DNA of 64,000 nt from Eikenella halliae (GTDB taxonomy: Bacteria > Pseudomonadota > Gammaproteobacteria > Burkholderiales > Neisseriaceae), in assembly GCF_001648475.1 (NCBI RefSeq), contig NZ_LXSQ01000014.1, positions 121,233 through 185,232 of the forward strand, read 5' to 3'. The position numbers were made by a program, and so were the translations under genes. The notes under the pieces are model-generated. The model ran no database searches and was not told the origin of the DNA. It saw nothing but the letters and a program-made list of their open reading frames with translations. Of the stretch, positions 24,772 through 33,481 are shown one piece after another. Position 1 is the stretch's first letter. Each line of letters opens with the position of its first letter.

Positions 24772-25884
24772 ATGCAGACCGCCGCCCGCCGTTCGTTCGA
24801 TTACGATATGCCCCTCATCCAAACGCCGACTTCCGCCTGCCAAATCCGACAGGCTTGGGCGAAGGTTGCCGACACGCCTGACCGCGAGACGGCAGGCTAC
24901 CTGAAAAACGAAATCAAGGCCTTGCTGAAGGAGAAAAACGCAGTTTTGGTAGCGCATTATTATGTTGATCCGCTGATTCAGGATTTGGCTTTGGAAACGG
25001 GCGGGTGCGTGGGCGATTCGCTGGAGATGGCGCGCTTCGGCGCGGAACACGAAGCCGGCACACTGGTGGTGGCGGGCGTGCGCTTCATGGGCGAGAGCGC
25101 GAAAATCCTCTGCCCTGAAAAAACGGTGCTGATGCCCGACTTGGAAGCGGAATGTTCTTTGGATTTGGGTTGTCCCGAAGAAGCGTTTTCAGCGTTTTGC
25201 GACCAACACCCCGACCGCACGGTGGTGGTGTACGCCAACACTTCCGCCGCCGTGAAAGCGCGTGCCGATTGGGTGGTAACGTCTTCGGTGGCGTTGGAAA
25301 TCGTGTCGTATTTGAAATCGCGCGGCGAGAAGCTGATTTGGGGGCCCGACCGCCACCTCGGCGACTACATCCGCCGCGAAACGGGCGCGGATATGCTGCT
25401 GTGGCAGGGTTCGTGCATCGTCCACAACGAATTCAAAGGGCAGGAGCTGGCGGCCTTGAAGGCGAAGCACCCCGACGCGGCGGTGCTGGTTCACCCCGAA
25501 TCGCCGCAAAGCGTCATCGAATTAGGCGACGTGGTCGGCTCGACCAGCAAACTGCTGAAGGCCGCCGTATCGCGTCCCGAAAAAAAATTCATCGTGGCGA
25601 CCGATTTGGGCATCCTGCACGAAATGCAAAAGCAGGCGCCCGACAAAGAATTTATCGCCGCGCCGACGGCGGGCAACGGCGGAAGCTGCAAAAGCTGCGC
25701 GTTCTGCCCGTGGATGGCGATGAATTCGCTGGGCGGCATCAAACACGCCCTGACAAGCGGACGCAACGAAATCCTGTTGGACAGAAAGCTGGGCGAAGCC
25801 GCCAAACTGCCTTTGCAGCGTATGCTCGACTTCGCGGCAGGGCTGAAGAAAAAAGATGTGTTCAACGGCATGGGCCCCGCCTGA
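24772..25884 (+). CDS. nadA: Quinolinate synthase
   Basis: The product is 370 residues and condenses iminoaspartate with dihydroxyacetone phosphate to quinolinate, using a [4Fe-4S] cluster. The three cluster cysteines are visible in KILCPEK (about 114), GSCIVHNE (about 215) and CAFCPWMAMN (about 312). The substrate motif VAHYYVDPLIQDLA is intact, as is NTSAAVKARADW. A good AAGGAAA precedes the ATG. It forms an operon with nadB, 51 bases downstream. An eik-type uptake sequence lies near 24894 within the coding region, whereas the nadB part carries a different dialect. Confidence 0.96.
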   Translation: MQTAARRSFDYDMPLIQTPTSACQIRQAWAKVADTPDRETAGYLKNEIKALLKEKNAVLVAHYYVDPLIQDLALETGGCVGDSLEMARFGAEHEAGTLVVAGVRFMGESAKILCPEKTVLMPDLEAECSLDLGCPEEAFSAFCDQHPDRTVVVYANTSAAVKARADWVVTSSVALEIVSYLKSRGEKLIWGPDRHLGDYIRRETGADMLLWQGSCIVHNEFKGQELAALKAKHPDAAVLVHPESPQSVIELGDVVGSTSKLLKAAVSRPEKKFIVATDLGILHEMQKQAPDKEFIAAPTAGNGGSCKSCAFCPWMAMNSLGGIKHALTSGRNEILLDRKLGEAAKLPLQRMLDFAAGLKKKDVFNGMGPA

Positions 25885-25935
25885 TTTGCCGTCCATATTG
25901 CCGTTTCAGACGACCTCTCAAACAAGGACAACACC

Positions 25936-27474
25936 ATGCAAACCGATTGCGACGTATTGATTGCCGGAAACGGGCTGGCGGCACTGACGCTCGCCCTGTC
26001 GCTGCCTGAATCGTTCCGCACCGTCATCCTGTGCAAAAACCGGCTGGACGACACCGCCAGCCGTCATGCGCAAGGCGGGATTGCGGCAGCGTGGTCGGGA
26101 GAGGACGACATCGAAAAACACGTTGCCGATACCTTGGAAGCGGGCGCGGGTTTGTGCGACGAAGCCGCCGTCCGCGCCATCCTGTCGCAGGGCAAACCGG
26201 CAATCGAATGGCTGTTGGCGCAGGGCGTGGCGTTCGACCGGAATCATAACGACCTGCACCTGACGCGCGAAGGCGGGCATACCTGCCGCCGAATCGCCCA
26301 CGTCGCCGACTACACGGGCGAAGCCGTCATGCAGAGCCTGATTGCCCAAATACGCCGCCGCCCGAACATCCGCGTTTACGAGCAGCAGATGGCGTTGGAT
26401 ATCCAAACCGAATCAGGCGCGGCGTGCGGACTGACTGTCCTCGACCGCCAAACGCAAGGAACCTACCGCATCCGCGCCCGCCATACCGTACTTGCAGGCG
26501 GCGGCTTGGGACAGATTTACGCCGCCACCACCACGCCGCCCGAATGCACGGGCGACGCCATCGCCATGGCGATACGCGCAGGCTGCGCAGTCGAAAACCT
26601 CGAATTTATCCAATTCCACCCCACAGGCTTGGCAAGGTCGTCTGAAAACGGCCGCACCTTCCTGATTTCCGAAGCCGTGCGCGGCGAAGGCGGCATTCTG
26701 ACCAACCAAGCGGGTGAACGGTTTATGCCGCATTACGACCGCCGCGCCGAACTCGCGCCGCGCGACATCGTTGCCCGCGCCATCGCCGCCGAAATCGCCA
26801 AACAAACGCAAGATTTCGTCTCGCTCGACATCAGCCATCAACCCGCAGCGTTCGTCCGTCAGCATTTCCCGTCCATCCATCGGCACTGCCTGTCCCAATG
26901 CGGTTTGGACATCACGCGCCAAGCCATCCCCGTTCGCCCCGTGCAACACTACACCTGCGGCGGTATCCAAACCGACCCCAGCGGCAGAACCTCCCTGCCG
27001 CAGCTCTACGCCTTAGGCGAAACCGCCTGCACCGGCTTGCACGGAGCCAACCGCCTCGCCAGCAACTCCCTGCTCGAATGCGTCGTTACCGCCAGGCTTG
27101 CCGCCCAAACCATCGCGGACGGACAAGCATTCCAAACCGCACCACCCCAAAGGTCGTCTGAAAACCCCACCGCCGAAGCAGGCATCTTTTCAGACGACCT
27201 CCAAAACACATTCAGCCGCCCCGTCCTGCAAGTGTTCAACCAACGCCATCTCGGCATCCTCCGCAACGATACCGGCGTGAGCCGCGCCATCGCCCAACTG
27301 CGGCTTTGGAAGCAAAACCAAGCCGAACCGCACACCGCGTCCGAATACGAAAACCGCAACCTGCTCGAATGCAGCCTCGCCGTCGCCCAAGCCGCATACG
27401 CCAGGCGGCAGAACGTCGGCGCGCATTTCAACACCGATTTGACGGTGTGCCCCGATTGTCGGACGACAGGCTGA
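25936..27474 (+). CDS. nadB: L-aspartate oxidase
   Basis: The product is 512 residues and oxidises L-aspartate to iminoaspartate for NadA. The FAD motif is VLIAGNGLAALTLAL (residues 8-22). Further signatures are SRHAQGGIAAAW (43-54), GGHTCRRIAHVADYTG, EFIQFHPTG, RGEGGILTNQAGERFM, and HYTCGGIQTD with GLHGANRLASNSLLE near the C-terminal third, all typical of the succinate dehydrogenase/fumarate reductase flavoprotein family as found in NadB. AGGACA precedes the ATG. The sequence contains AGGTCGTCTGAA-type uptake sequences (26637, 27151 and inverted 27189), with another just upstream (25908). These are foreign to the rest of the window. Confidence 0.96.
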   Translation: MQTDCDVLIAGNGLAALTLALSLPESFRTVILCKNRLDDTASRHAQGGIAAAWSGEDDIEKHVADTLEAGAGLCDEAAVRAILSQGKPAIEWLLAQGVAFDRNHNDLHLTREGGHTCRRIAHVADYTGEAVMQSLIAQIRRRPNIRVYEQQMALDIQTESGAACGLTVLDRQTQGTYRIRARHTVLAGGGLGQIYAATTTPPECTGDAIAMAIRAGCAVENLEFIQFHPTGLARSSENGRTFLISEAVRGEGGILTNQAGERFMPHYDRRAELAPRDIVARAIAAEIAKQTQDFVSLDISHQPAAFVRQHFPSIHRHCLSQCGLDITRQAIPVRPVQHYTCGGIQTDPSGRTSLPQLYALGETACTGLHGANRLASNSLLECVVTARLAAQTIADGQAFQTAPPQRSSENPTAEAGIFSDDLQNTFSRPVLQVFNQRHLGILRNDTGVSRAIAQLRLWKQNQAEPHTASEYENRNLLECSLAVAQAAYARRQNVGAHFNTDLTVCPDCRTTG

Positions 27475-27549
27475 CGGCGGAATGGTTTTGATACGGCATC
27501 CTCCTGCCCGACCAGATGCAAATTATCCAACCTGCCCGCCTTATCCAAA

Positions 27550-27654
27550 TATAGTGGATCAAAATTGCAATGATACAGCGTTGGTCCGCCTTAACCTACT
27601 CCTGTACGCCTTGCGGCTCGCAGCCTTATCTCATTTTTATTTTAATCTACTATA
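27550..27654. repeat. Correia-like element, ATGAGACAAGG subfamily, inverted, downstream of nadB
   Basis: This 105-bp element is the same subfamily as the one at 24618-24723 but in opposite orientation (it reads GCAATGATACAGCG ... ATTTTTATTTTAATCTACTATA). The two copies bracket nadA-nadB. Confidence 0.85.
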
Positions 27655-27668
27655 TTTTCAGGTAGCCT

Positions 27669-28031
27669 CTATCGCTCCAATATCGGCAAACCCGTTGCTT
27701 TGCCAAACTCATCCATCATTTGCAAAAGCTGCTGTTTCAGCATATACACCGCCATCCGCTGTTTCTCCTCGCTATAGCGAACCTTGCGCAAACCGCACCA
27801 GCCGCTCCACAAACGGTGCAGTCCACACACGGTGGGAATCATCCATAGCAACCCATCTCTCAATGAACCATATTCCGAAAACAAATTCATTACTGCCAGC
27901 CCGCTAAACGGCAACCAAATCGCACTCAACAACAGCCACTCCCCGGGTTTCTCCAACACAAATTCCCATCCTTCCAAGCCATCTGCTTCCGCCTGTAAGC
28001 GCAATCGGCTTCCTGCATCTATCCCTTTCAT
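27669..28031 (-). CDS. Short membrane protein, paralogue of the C-terminal part of the 20597-22024 protein
   Basis: The product is 120 residues with two probable membrane segments (WLLLSAIWLPFSGLAVMNLF; LLWMIPTVCGLHRLW). The block GLRKVRYSEEKQRMAVY and the tail KATGLPILER match LRKVRYSVLGDELIVY and RATGLPLLEY in the larger protein at 20597-22024. It could be a truncated duplicate or a single-unit member of the family. It begins with an ATG at 28031, 24 bases after the YqiJ gene on the same strand. Function is unknown. Confidence 0.65.
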   Translation of the reverse strand: MKGIDAGSRLRLQAEADGLEGWEFVLEKPGEWLLLSAIWLPFSGLAVMNLFSEYGSLRDGLLWMIPTVCGLHRLWSGWCGLRKVRYSEEKQRMAVYMLKQQLLQMMDEFGKATGLPILER

Positions 28032-28055
28032 CTCTATTCCCGCTTTCAGGTAGCC

Positions 28056-28724
28056 TCAATCCACCAAGCTCCCGCTCGGATTCAAAATCGCCTTAAACGT
28101 ATTCCCCTCCAGCGACACCAAAAGCACCGCCTCGCCCTGCTTCAGCACGCCTTCGCCGTCGGGCTCGGCCATCACATAATGCTGCTGGCCGTAGCCATCT
28201 TTCACCCGCACCTGCGCCGGGCTGCCAGGCCGCGCCTCGCCCAGCACCACCGTACCCACGCGCCCGATCAGGCTGTCTTGAGAAACGGCGGTGGTTTCGT
28301 CTTTGGGCATGATTTTGTAGAGCTCGCCCGCCGTAAGGCGCACCAGGGGCAGCGCGAGAAACAGTGCCGCCGCTGCCGCCAGCCAAGCGTTCAGGTAGCC
28401 GCCAAACAGCCCGGCACACACGGATTGCAGCACATAGCCCGCAAGCCCGAACACGGCGAGAAACACCACCAGCAGCATCATCAGCGGCACGCGCCCCACA
28501 TACAGCCAATCCAAAAAGCGCACCAATGCGCCCGCCCCTTCGATGCCGCCGTGCAAATCGCCGTCCAAATCCGCCTCCACCAGGCTGTCGGGCAACAGGT
28601 TATCGAGCCAGTCAGTGAGGCCGCCTGCCAAGAGCGAAAGCAGCTCTAAGAGGCCGAGCATCAGCATCAGGGCGATGGCGATGCCGAAAATTTCGGTTTC
28701 GGGGGCGTTGATTAAATTCCACAT
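28056..28724 (-). CDS. YqiJ-like / OB-fold membrane protein
   Basis: This encodes 222 residues from the ATG at 28724; a GTG five codons upstream is possible. Three membrane segments are visible (residues about 14-35, 79-103, 110-132). The C-terminal 85 residues (SLIGRVGTVVLGEARPGSPA; GEAVLLVSLEGNTFKAIL) form the NfeD-like OB-fold seen in YqiJ proteins. NfeD-type proteins commonly partner flotillins; E. coli has yqiJ-yqiK. The only flotillin in the window is 13 kb away. Same-strand neighbours include a PspA/IM30 protein, supporting an envelope-stress role by context. Confidence 0.8.
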   Translation of the reverse strand: MWNLINAPETEIFGIAIALMLMLGLLELLSLLAGGLTDWLDNLLPDSLVEADLDGDLHGGIEGAGALVRFLDWLYVGRVPLMMLLVVFLAVFGLAGYVLQSVCAGLFGGYLNAWLAAAAALFLALPLVRLTAGELYKIMPKDETTAVSQDSLIGRVGTVVLGEARPGSPAQVRVKDGYGQQHYVMAEPDGEGVLKQGEAVLLVSLEGNTFKAILNPSGSLVD

Positions 28725-28762
28725 GGCGGGGTCTTTCACGGGTTGTCGGTTAATCGGATTTC

Positions 28763-28805
28763 GTTTTCAGGTAGCCTTAAGGCGGAGGGAAAAGGCTACC
28801 TGAAA
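28763..28805 (-). terminator. Uptake-sequence hairpin terminator behind the acetyltransferase
   Basis: GTTTTCAGGTAGCCT and AGGCTACCTGAAA form an inverted pair 14 bases beyond the acetyltransferase stop. Confidence 0.75.
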
Positions 28806-28818
28806 CCATATTTCTATT

Positions 28819-29517
<699 letters not shown>

Positions 29518-29547
29518 GGATTTTACCTTAGCTGTTTGTGGGCAGTA

Positions 29548-29598
29548 GGCTACCTGAAAATATAGGTTTTCACTTAACAAAAGTTTTCAGGAAGCCTT
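29548..29598 (-). terminator. Uptake-sequence hairpin terminator behind the Sel1-repeat gene
   Basis: AGGCTACCTGAAAA and GTTTTCAGGAAGCCT (one mismatch) are inverted, directly after the stop at 29605. Confidence 0.65.
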
Positions 29599-29604
29599 TC
29601 CTAT

Positions 29605-30513
29605 TTAAGGCCGGGTTTGCGGCGCTTGGTAGGGGATGGCGCTGTCTATGCCCTCCAGCAGCCCTTTGGTGCCGTCCCGGCGGATAGCGGCTTCCAAGCC
29701 GGGCAGCTTGGCGCGCATTTGCGGCGGCATAATCTGCTCGAAGGCGCGGATTCTCTCGTCTATGCCCAATCCGGCCAGAGCTTGGGCATCTTCCGGTTTT
29801 TGATACATCTTGATGCTCTTGAGCAGCAGGTAGGCGCTCACGGCATTGGCTGGCTCTCGCTTGGGCACGCCTTGGTATTGCGCGTATTTGGAGGCCAGCA
29901 GATACATGGCCTGCGCATCGTTTCTCAGCACAGCCTGGCGATACCAATACACCGCCCATTCGTAGCTCTGCGCCGTGCCCTCGCCGGAATCGTACATCTG
30001 CCCCACCAGCCGCATGGCGCTGGGGCTGCCCTGCTCGGCGGCGGAAAGGTAGCTCTCGAAAGCGTTTTGCGGTTTGCCGGTTTCATCGTTGCAAAGCGCC
30101 ACGTTTTCGAGGCTGTCGCGGCTGTTGAGCTGTTTGTGCGCCTGCTCGAACAGCCGGCAGGCCTTCTCCTTATCCACCGCCACGCCGCGCCCCTCGGAAT
30201 AGGCCACGCCGAGGTTGTTTTGCGCTTTGGCATGGCCCTGCGCGGCGGCTTTTTCATACCACGGCACGGCTTCTTTCCAGCGGTTGCCGCGCATATAGAG
30301 GCGGCCGGCTTCGTATTGCGCGTCCACGCTGCCCATACGGGCTTTGAGCAGCAGCATGGGCGACGGCTTGCCCACTTCGTCTTGCCAGCCCGGCACGGGC
30401 ATCCCGGCATTCCCCGCCGCCGCCCACAATACCGCGCCGAGCACCAGCACGCCCAACACCACCGGCACGGTGCCGATGCTTTTCTCTTCTTTCACACGCC
30501 TGTTGTTTCTCAT
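29605..30513 (-). CDS. Membrane-anchored Sel1-like repeat protein
   Basis: The product is 302 residues with one N-terminal membrane segment (VPVVLGVLVLGAVLWAAAG, about 16-34), then Sel1/TPR-like repeats: DAQYEAGRLYMRGNRWKEAV, KAQNNLGVAYSEGRGVAVDK, SAMRLVGQMYDSGEGTAQS and AQAMYLLASKYAQYQG. Such solenoids bind partner proteins, often at the envelope. The last 80 residues lack clear repeats. It lies in the minus-strand run between PspA and YqiJ, bounded by its own terminator hairpins. Specific partners cannot be named. Confidence 0.8.
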   Translation of the reverse strand: MRNNRRVKEEKSIGTVPVVLGVLVLGAVLWAAAGNAGMPVPGWQDEVGKPSPMLLLKARMGSVDAQYEAGRLYMRGNRWKEAVPWYEKAAAQGHAKAQNNLGVAYSEGRGVAVDKEKACRLFEQAHKQLNSRDSLENVALCNDETGKPQNAFESYLSAAEQGSPSAMRLVGQMYDSGEGTAQSYEWAVYWYRQAVLRNDAQAMYLLASKYAQYQGVPKREPANAVSAYLLLKSIKMYQKPEDAQALAGLGIDERIRAFEQIMPPQMRAKLPGLEAAIRRDGTKGLLEGIDSAIPYQAPQTRP

Positions 30514-30554
30514 GTTTTCATTTCCGATACTGTTGATTATTGAAGGTTTGTTTT

Positions 30555-30597
30555 TTTCAGGTAGCTCATACGGCCTGGGAAAGGGCTACCTGAAAAC
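30555..30597 (-). terminator. Uptake-sequence hairpin with adjacent 30-mer copy
   Basis: An imperfect inverted pair (one arm ends AGCTCA) is followed by a diverged member of the 30-mer family at 30594-30623 (GGTTTCTGCGAAGCCAATG), which overlaps the approach to the next gene's stop. Confidence 0.6.
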
Positions 30598-30632
30598 GAA
30601 CGAAGTGGGTTTCTGCGAAGCCAATGCGCAGC

Positions 30633-30932
30633 TCAAAGATAGGCATAAGCGCACAGGAACAGCCACAAGCCGAGCGCGGGCAGCAGGATTTTCGGCCACG
30701 ATGGGCTGGGCTTGCCGAATAGGGTTTGCACAAACGACACCAGCGAATACACGGCGGCGAGCATCGTCCAGAAGATGGTGAACATGGCCACGCGGGCGAT
30801 GCCGTAAGACATGGTGCCGCCGGCGTTGGCCATGGCCGTCCACAGCGCGGGAATCAGCAGCCAGGCGGCGGCGAGGATGCCGATGTGTTTGAGTTTGGCT
30901 GGTGTATCCAATTTATCGTCTGCCTGCTTCAT
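30633..30932 (-). CDS. Small membrane protein, 99 residues, unrecognised
   Basis: Three hydrophobic segments are visible: HIGILAAAWLLIPALWTAM, RVAMFTIFWTMLAAVYSLV and ILLPALGLWLFLCAYAYL. The ATG at 30932 has AAAGGAAA upstream. It is 47 bases downstream of another small membrane protein gene on the same strand. The pairing of two such proteins after pspA suggests they belong to the same operon. Function is unknown. Confidence 0.65.
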   Translation of the reverse strand: MKQADDKLDTPAKLKHIGILAAAWLLIPALWTAMANAGGTMSYGIARVAMFTIFWTMLAAVYSLVSFVQTLFGKPSPSWPKILLPALGLWLFLCAYAYL

Positions 30933-30979
30933 TTTGTTTCCTTTATGGTTTCGGGCTACCTGAAAACCGTGTTCGCCCC

Positions 30980-31207
30980 TTAGCTGAAATTAACGTAAAC
31001 CAGCATGCCGACCAGGGCGCTGATGCCCAACCACAGCGCGAGTTTGGTTTCCGCCCAGTAGTCTTCCCAAAATTTGCCCCGAAACAGGCTGATGATGTCG
31101 GGGGTTAGATAGAATTTCACGCATTCGGTAAACTCTTCCCAGTCTTCAAACAGCAGGGTGTAAAGCAGCGCGGCGGTAACGAGCGCGGCGGCGATGGCGT
31201 ATATCAT
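30980..31207 (-). CDS. Small membrane protein, 75 residues, unrecognised
   Basis: It has an N-terminal hydrophobic segment (MIYAIAAALVTAALLYTLLF), a polar middle with acidic and aromatic residues (WEEFTECVKFYLTPDII), and a C-terminal segment (LALWLGISALVGMLVYV). An AAGGAGA precedes the start. It lies between pspA and the 99-residue membrane protein on the same strand. It could be a membrane partner of the PspA-like protein; that is inference from position only. Confidence 0.65.
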   Translation of the reverse strand: MIYAIAAALVTAALLYTLLFEDWEEFTECVKFYLTPDIISLFRGKFWEDYWAETKLALWLGISALVGMLVYVNFS

Positions 31208-31268
31208 GGGCTCTCCTTGGATGGAATAAGCGGGGTTTTTCCAACGGCCTGCTTAGCAGGAAATTTCT

Positions 31269-31311
31269 CTTTCAGGTAGCCTTACCGAGGCATAGGAAGG
31301 CTACCTGAAAT
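31269..31311 (-). terminator. Uptake-sequence hairpin terminator behind pspA
   Basis: CTTTCAGGTAGCCT and AGGCTACCTGAAA are inverted, 7 bases beyond the PspA stop. Confidence 0.75.
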
Positions 31312-31317
31312 ATACGC

Positions 31318-31986
31318 TCACTCTTTGCTGTTGGCTTTCAACGCGGCCAGCCTTTCAGCAATGCGGTTGTTGCGGCTCAAATCTTCCAATTCTTTCAATT
31401 TGGCCAACTGCGCCGCATCGGTGCTGCTGTGGACGGCATTTTGCCTGCCCATCACGCGGTCGAAGGCGTTGCCGCTTTTTTCGGCATCACGGGCGATGCG
31501 GCCCATGTCGCTGCCGCCTGCCGCTTTGCCTGCGCCCATGCTTTGCTGTGCAGCGCGCCACTCTTGCAACTGCTGCTGCATCTCGCGTTTTTTCGCCTGC
31601 AGGGCGGCGATGAAGCCTTCCAGTTCTTTTTCCTGCGCGGCGCAGTCGGCGATGGTGTTTTCCAAAACAGGTAGACGCGCTTCGATGTCCATCTGCTCGG
31701 CGATGCCGCTTTCGGCCAAATCGTCGCGCCCAGCGGCTACGGCGGCGCGGATGTGGTCGGACAGGGTTTCGTGGCGGTTGCTCTCGTCGGCCATTTTCTT
31801 GGCGGCCAGATGCTTTTGCGCCAACACTTTGCCCAACTCGGCGCGCACTTCGTCAACCGCGCGCTCGATTTCGCGGATGCTCTCGTTCATTACCGCCTCG
31901 GGCGCAAGGTTTTCCGCTGCGTCAATCAGGGCATGAAAACCGCCGCTCACCAAACGGCCGACTCTGCGGGACAGGGTTTCGCTCAT
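31318..31986 (-). CDS. PspA/IM30 family protein
   Basis: This encodes 222 residues from the ATG at 31986 (MSETLSRRVGRLVSGGFHAL), with AAAGGAAA upstream. The protein is almost entirely coiled coil with the PspA/IM30 pattern: an amphipathic N-terminal helix, then NESIREIERAVDEVRAELGK, followed by long heptads (EKELEGFIAALQAKKREMQQ). PspA/IM30 (ESCRT-III-like) proteins bind and stabilise the inner membrane under stress. No pspF, pspB or pspC is present nearby. The upstream partner is a 166-residue protein with an RHH-like start, and YqiJ lies downstream on the same strand, a combination recalling alternative Psp systems. Confidence 0.85.
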   Translation of the reverse strand: MSETLSRRVGRLVSGGFHALIDAAENLAPEAVMNESIREIERAVDEVRAELGKVLAQKHLAAKKMADESNRHETLSDHIRAAVAAGRDDLAESGIAEQMDIEARLPVLENTIADCAAQEKELEGFIAALQAKKREMQQQLQEWRAAQQSMGAGKAAGGSDMGRIARDAEKSGNAFDRVMGRQNAVHSSTDAAQLAKLKELEDLSRNNRIAERLAALKANSKE

Positions 31987-32039
31987 TTTTGTTTCCTTTC
32001 CATAAAATGTGTTTGATTCAAATTGGTGTGAGGCAGAGG

Positions 32040-32540
32040 TCAAACCTCGCCCGCCTGTTGCACAATCTTCGCCAGTTTTAAAGTGTTCTCAAGCTGTTGC
32101 AGCACGGTATCATCATAGGCCGCACCTTTGCCGGTAACGGCCAGTTGCAGGATGCTGTCGGTGAGGCGGACGATGCGCCACATCAGCTCGCGCTCGTATT
32201 GCTTCAAATCGGCTTCCTGCGCGTTTTCCGGCAGGTCGGCGGCCAGCGTGGCGGCCAGGTCGGGCAGCTGCTCGAACAGCCGCGCCACAATGTGCGAATG
32301 GATGCCGAATTCTTTCTCGGCGTGCAGCACGTCGCGCCGGGCTACCTGAAAAAACTGCTCCTGCGCAGCCAGCGCGGTGCCGTAATCGTGGGTTTGGCTG
32401 TGGGCAAGCCGCGCCTGCGTGAGCAGCTCGCGGATTTTTTCAGACGGCGTATTCGCGCCTTCTATTTTTAGTTCCGCAATAAAATCTGCATCTTCCTGCG
32501 ATATTCGCACGCTAATCGGAATTCGGTTGGCTGCTGCCAT
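32040..32540 (-). CDS. Unrecognised protein with RHH-like N-terminus, upstream of pspA
   Basis: This encodes 166 residues from the ATG at 32540, eight bases after AAAGGTG. Residues 4-45 (RIPISVRISQEDADFIAELK, then PSEKIRELLTQARLAH) resemble a ribbon-helix-helix DNA-binding or CopG-like segment. The rest is helical (QFFQVARRDVLHAEKEFGIH, YERELMWRIVRLTDSILQL). It ends 53 bases before the pspA start, so the two form an operon. It may regulate pspA or associate with it; neither is shown by sequence. The family is not recognised. Confidence 0.65.
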   Translation of the reverse strand: MAAANRIPISVRISQEDADFIAELKIEGANTPSEKIRELLTQARLAHSQTHDYGTALAAQEQFFQVARRDVLHAEKEFGIHSHIVARLFEQLPDLAATLAADLPENAQEADLKQYERELMWRIVRLTDSILQLAVTGKGAAYDDTVLQQLENTLKLAKIVQQAGEV

Positions 32541-32768
32541 ATGCAATCACCTTTCTTTGTATTCATTTGTATTCAAATATATCCAAATCAAATTCTTTGC
32601 GCAATATTTTTCTCATCAAATTCAATAAAATTTTTTCAACACAATGATAATAAATATAAAAAATCAATGCACACATTTGCATACAAATCACACGCAAACC
32701 AAAACATCAGCCGTTAGCCGCATTCTCGGCCTTTGGTATAAAATAGCCGCCTGAATACGGAGGCAACC
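32541..32768. promoter_or_regulatory. AT-rich divergent promoter region, psp operon / hslR
   Basis: This 228-base region is far more AT-rich than its surroundings, particularly at 32560-32670. It must hold the promoters of the minus-strand pspA operon and of hslR. No defined operator was recognised. Confidence 0.5.
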
Positions 32769-33176
32769 ATGGCAGGCAAAAATTCACACGACGAACACCA
32801 CATGCGGCTCGACAAATGGCTGTGGGCGGCACGTTTCTTCAAAACGCGCGGCATGGCGCAGAAGCATATCGAGCTCGGGCGCGTGCTGGTGAACGGCGCG
32901 AAAGTGAAAAACAGCAAAAACATCGAGCCGGGCGACACCATCGACCTCACGCTCAACTCCCTGCCCTACAAAATCACCGTGCTCGCGCTCAACCACCAGC
33001 GTCGCCCCGCCCCCGAAGCACGCGCCCTCTACGCCGAAGACAGCGCCACCGCCGCCAAACGCGAAGAGCAAAAAGCGCTCGACCAGGCCAGCCGCATCAG
33101 CGCCGCCTACCCCGACGGCCGCCCCACCAAACGCGACCGCCGCGAGCTGGACAAACTCAAACGCGGCTGGCAATAG
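32769..33176 (+). CDS. hslR: Ribosome-associated heat shock protein Hsp15, S4 domain
   Basis: The product is 135 residues. The S4 RNA-binding fold starts at MRLDKWLWAARFFKTRGMAQ (residues 12-31) and continues with GRVLVNGAKVKNSKNIEPGD. A basic tail follows (RPTKRDRRELDKLKRGW), as in Hsp15, which rescues 50S subunits carrying nascent chains. AAGGAGG-like sequence (GGAGGCAACC) precedes the ATG. It is monocistronic, closed by an uptake-sequence hairpin. Confidence 0.9.
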   Translation: MAGKNSHDEHHMRLDKWLWAARFFKTRGMAQKHIELGRVLVNGAKVKNSKNIEPGDTIDLTLNSLPYKITVLALNHQRRPAPEARALYAEDSATAAKREEQKALDQASRISAAYPDGRPTKRDRRELDKLKRGWQ

Positions 33177-33212
33177 CATTTGCAGCAGCGCAACCCGCCC
33201 GCCGTAGAGCAA

Positions 33213-33253
33213 AAGGCTACCTGAAACCGACACTGCGTTTTCAGGTAGCCTTT
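33213..33253 (+). terminator. Uptake-sequence hairpin terminator behind hslR
   Basis: AAGGCTACCTGAAACC and GTTTTCAGGTAGCCTTT are inverted, 37 bases beyond the hslR stop. Confidence 0.8.
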
Positions 33254-33304
33254 AGCGCATAAACAGCCCCTGCTCCCCGATTACCCGACGGCGCAAAAAC
33301 CATT

Positions 33305-33410
33305 TATAGTGAATTAAATTTAAATCAGGACAAGGCGACGAGCCGCAGACAGTACAGATAGTACGGCAAGGCGAGCCAACGCTGTACTGGTTTAAATTTA
33401 ATTCACTATA
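33305..33410. repeat. Correia-type element, short form
   Basis: This 106-bp element has ends TATAGTGAATTAAATTTAAA and its inverse. The inside reads CAGGACAAGGCGACGAGCCG, CAGACAGTACAGATAGTACG and GCAAGGCGAGCCAACGCTGT, the known outline of the internally deleted Correia repeat of Neisseria. It lies 72 bases before ypfJ. Confidence 0.9.
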
Positions 33411-33481
33411 AAACAGCAAACAAAATTTTGGGCAGCCTGTATAATCCGCCCCCAAACCACACCAACCCAAGGAATGCCAAT

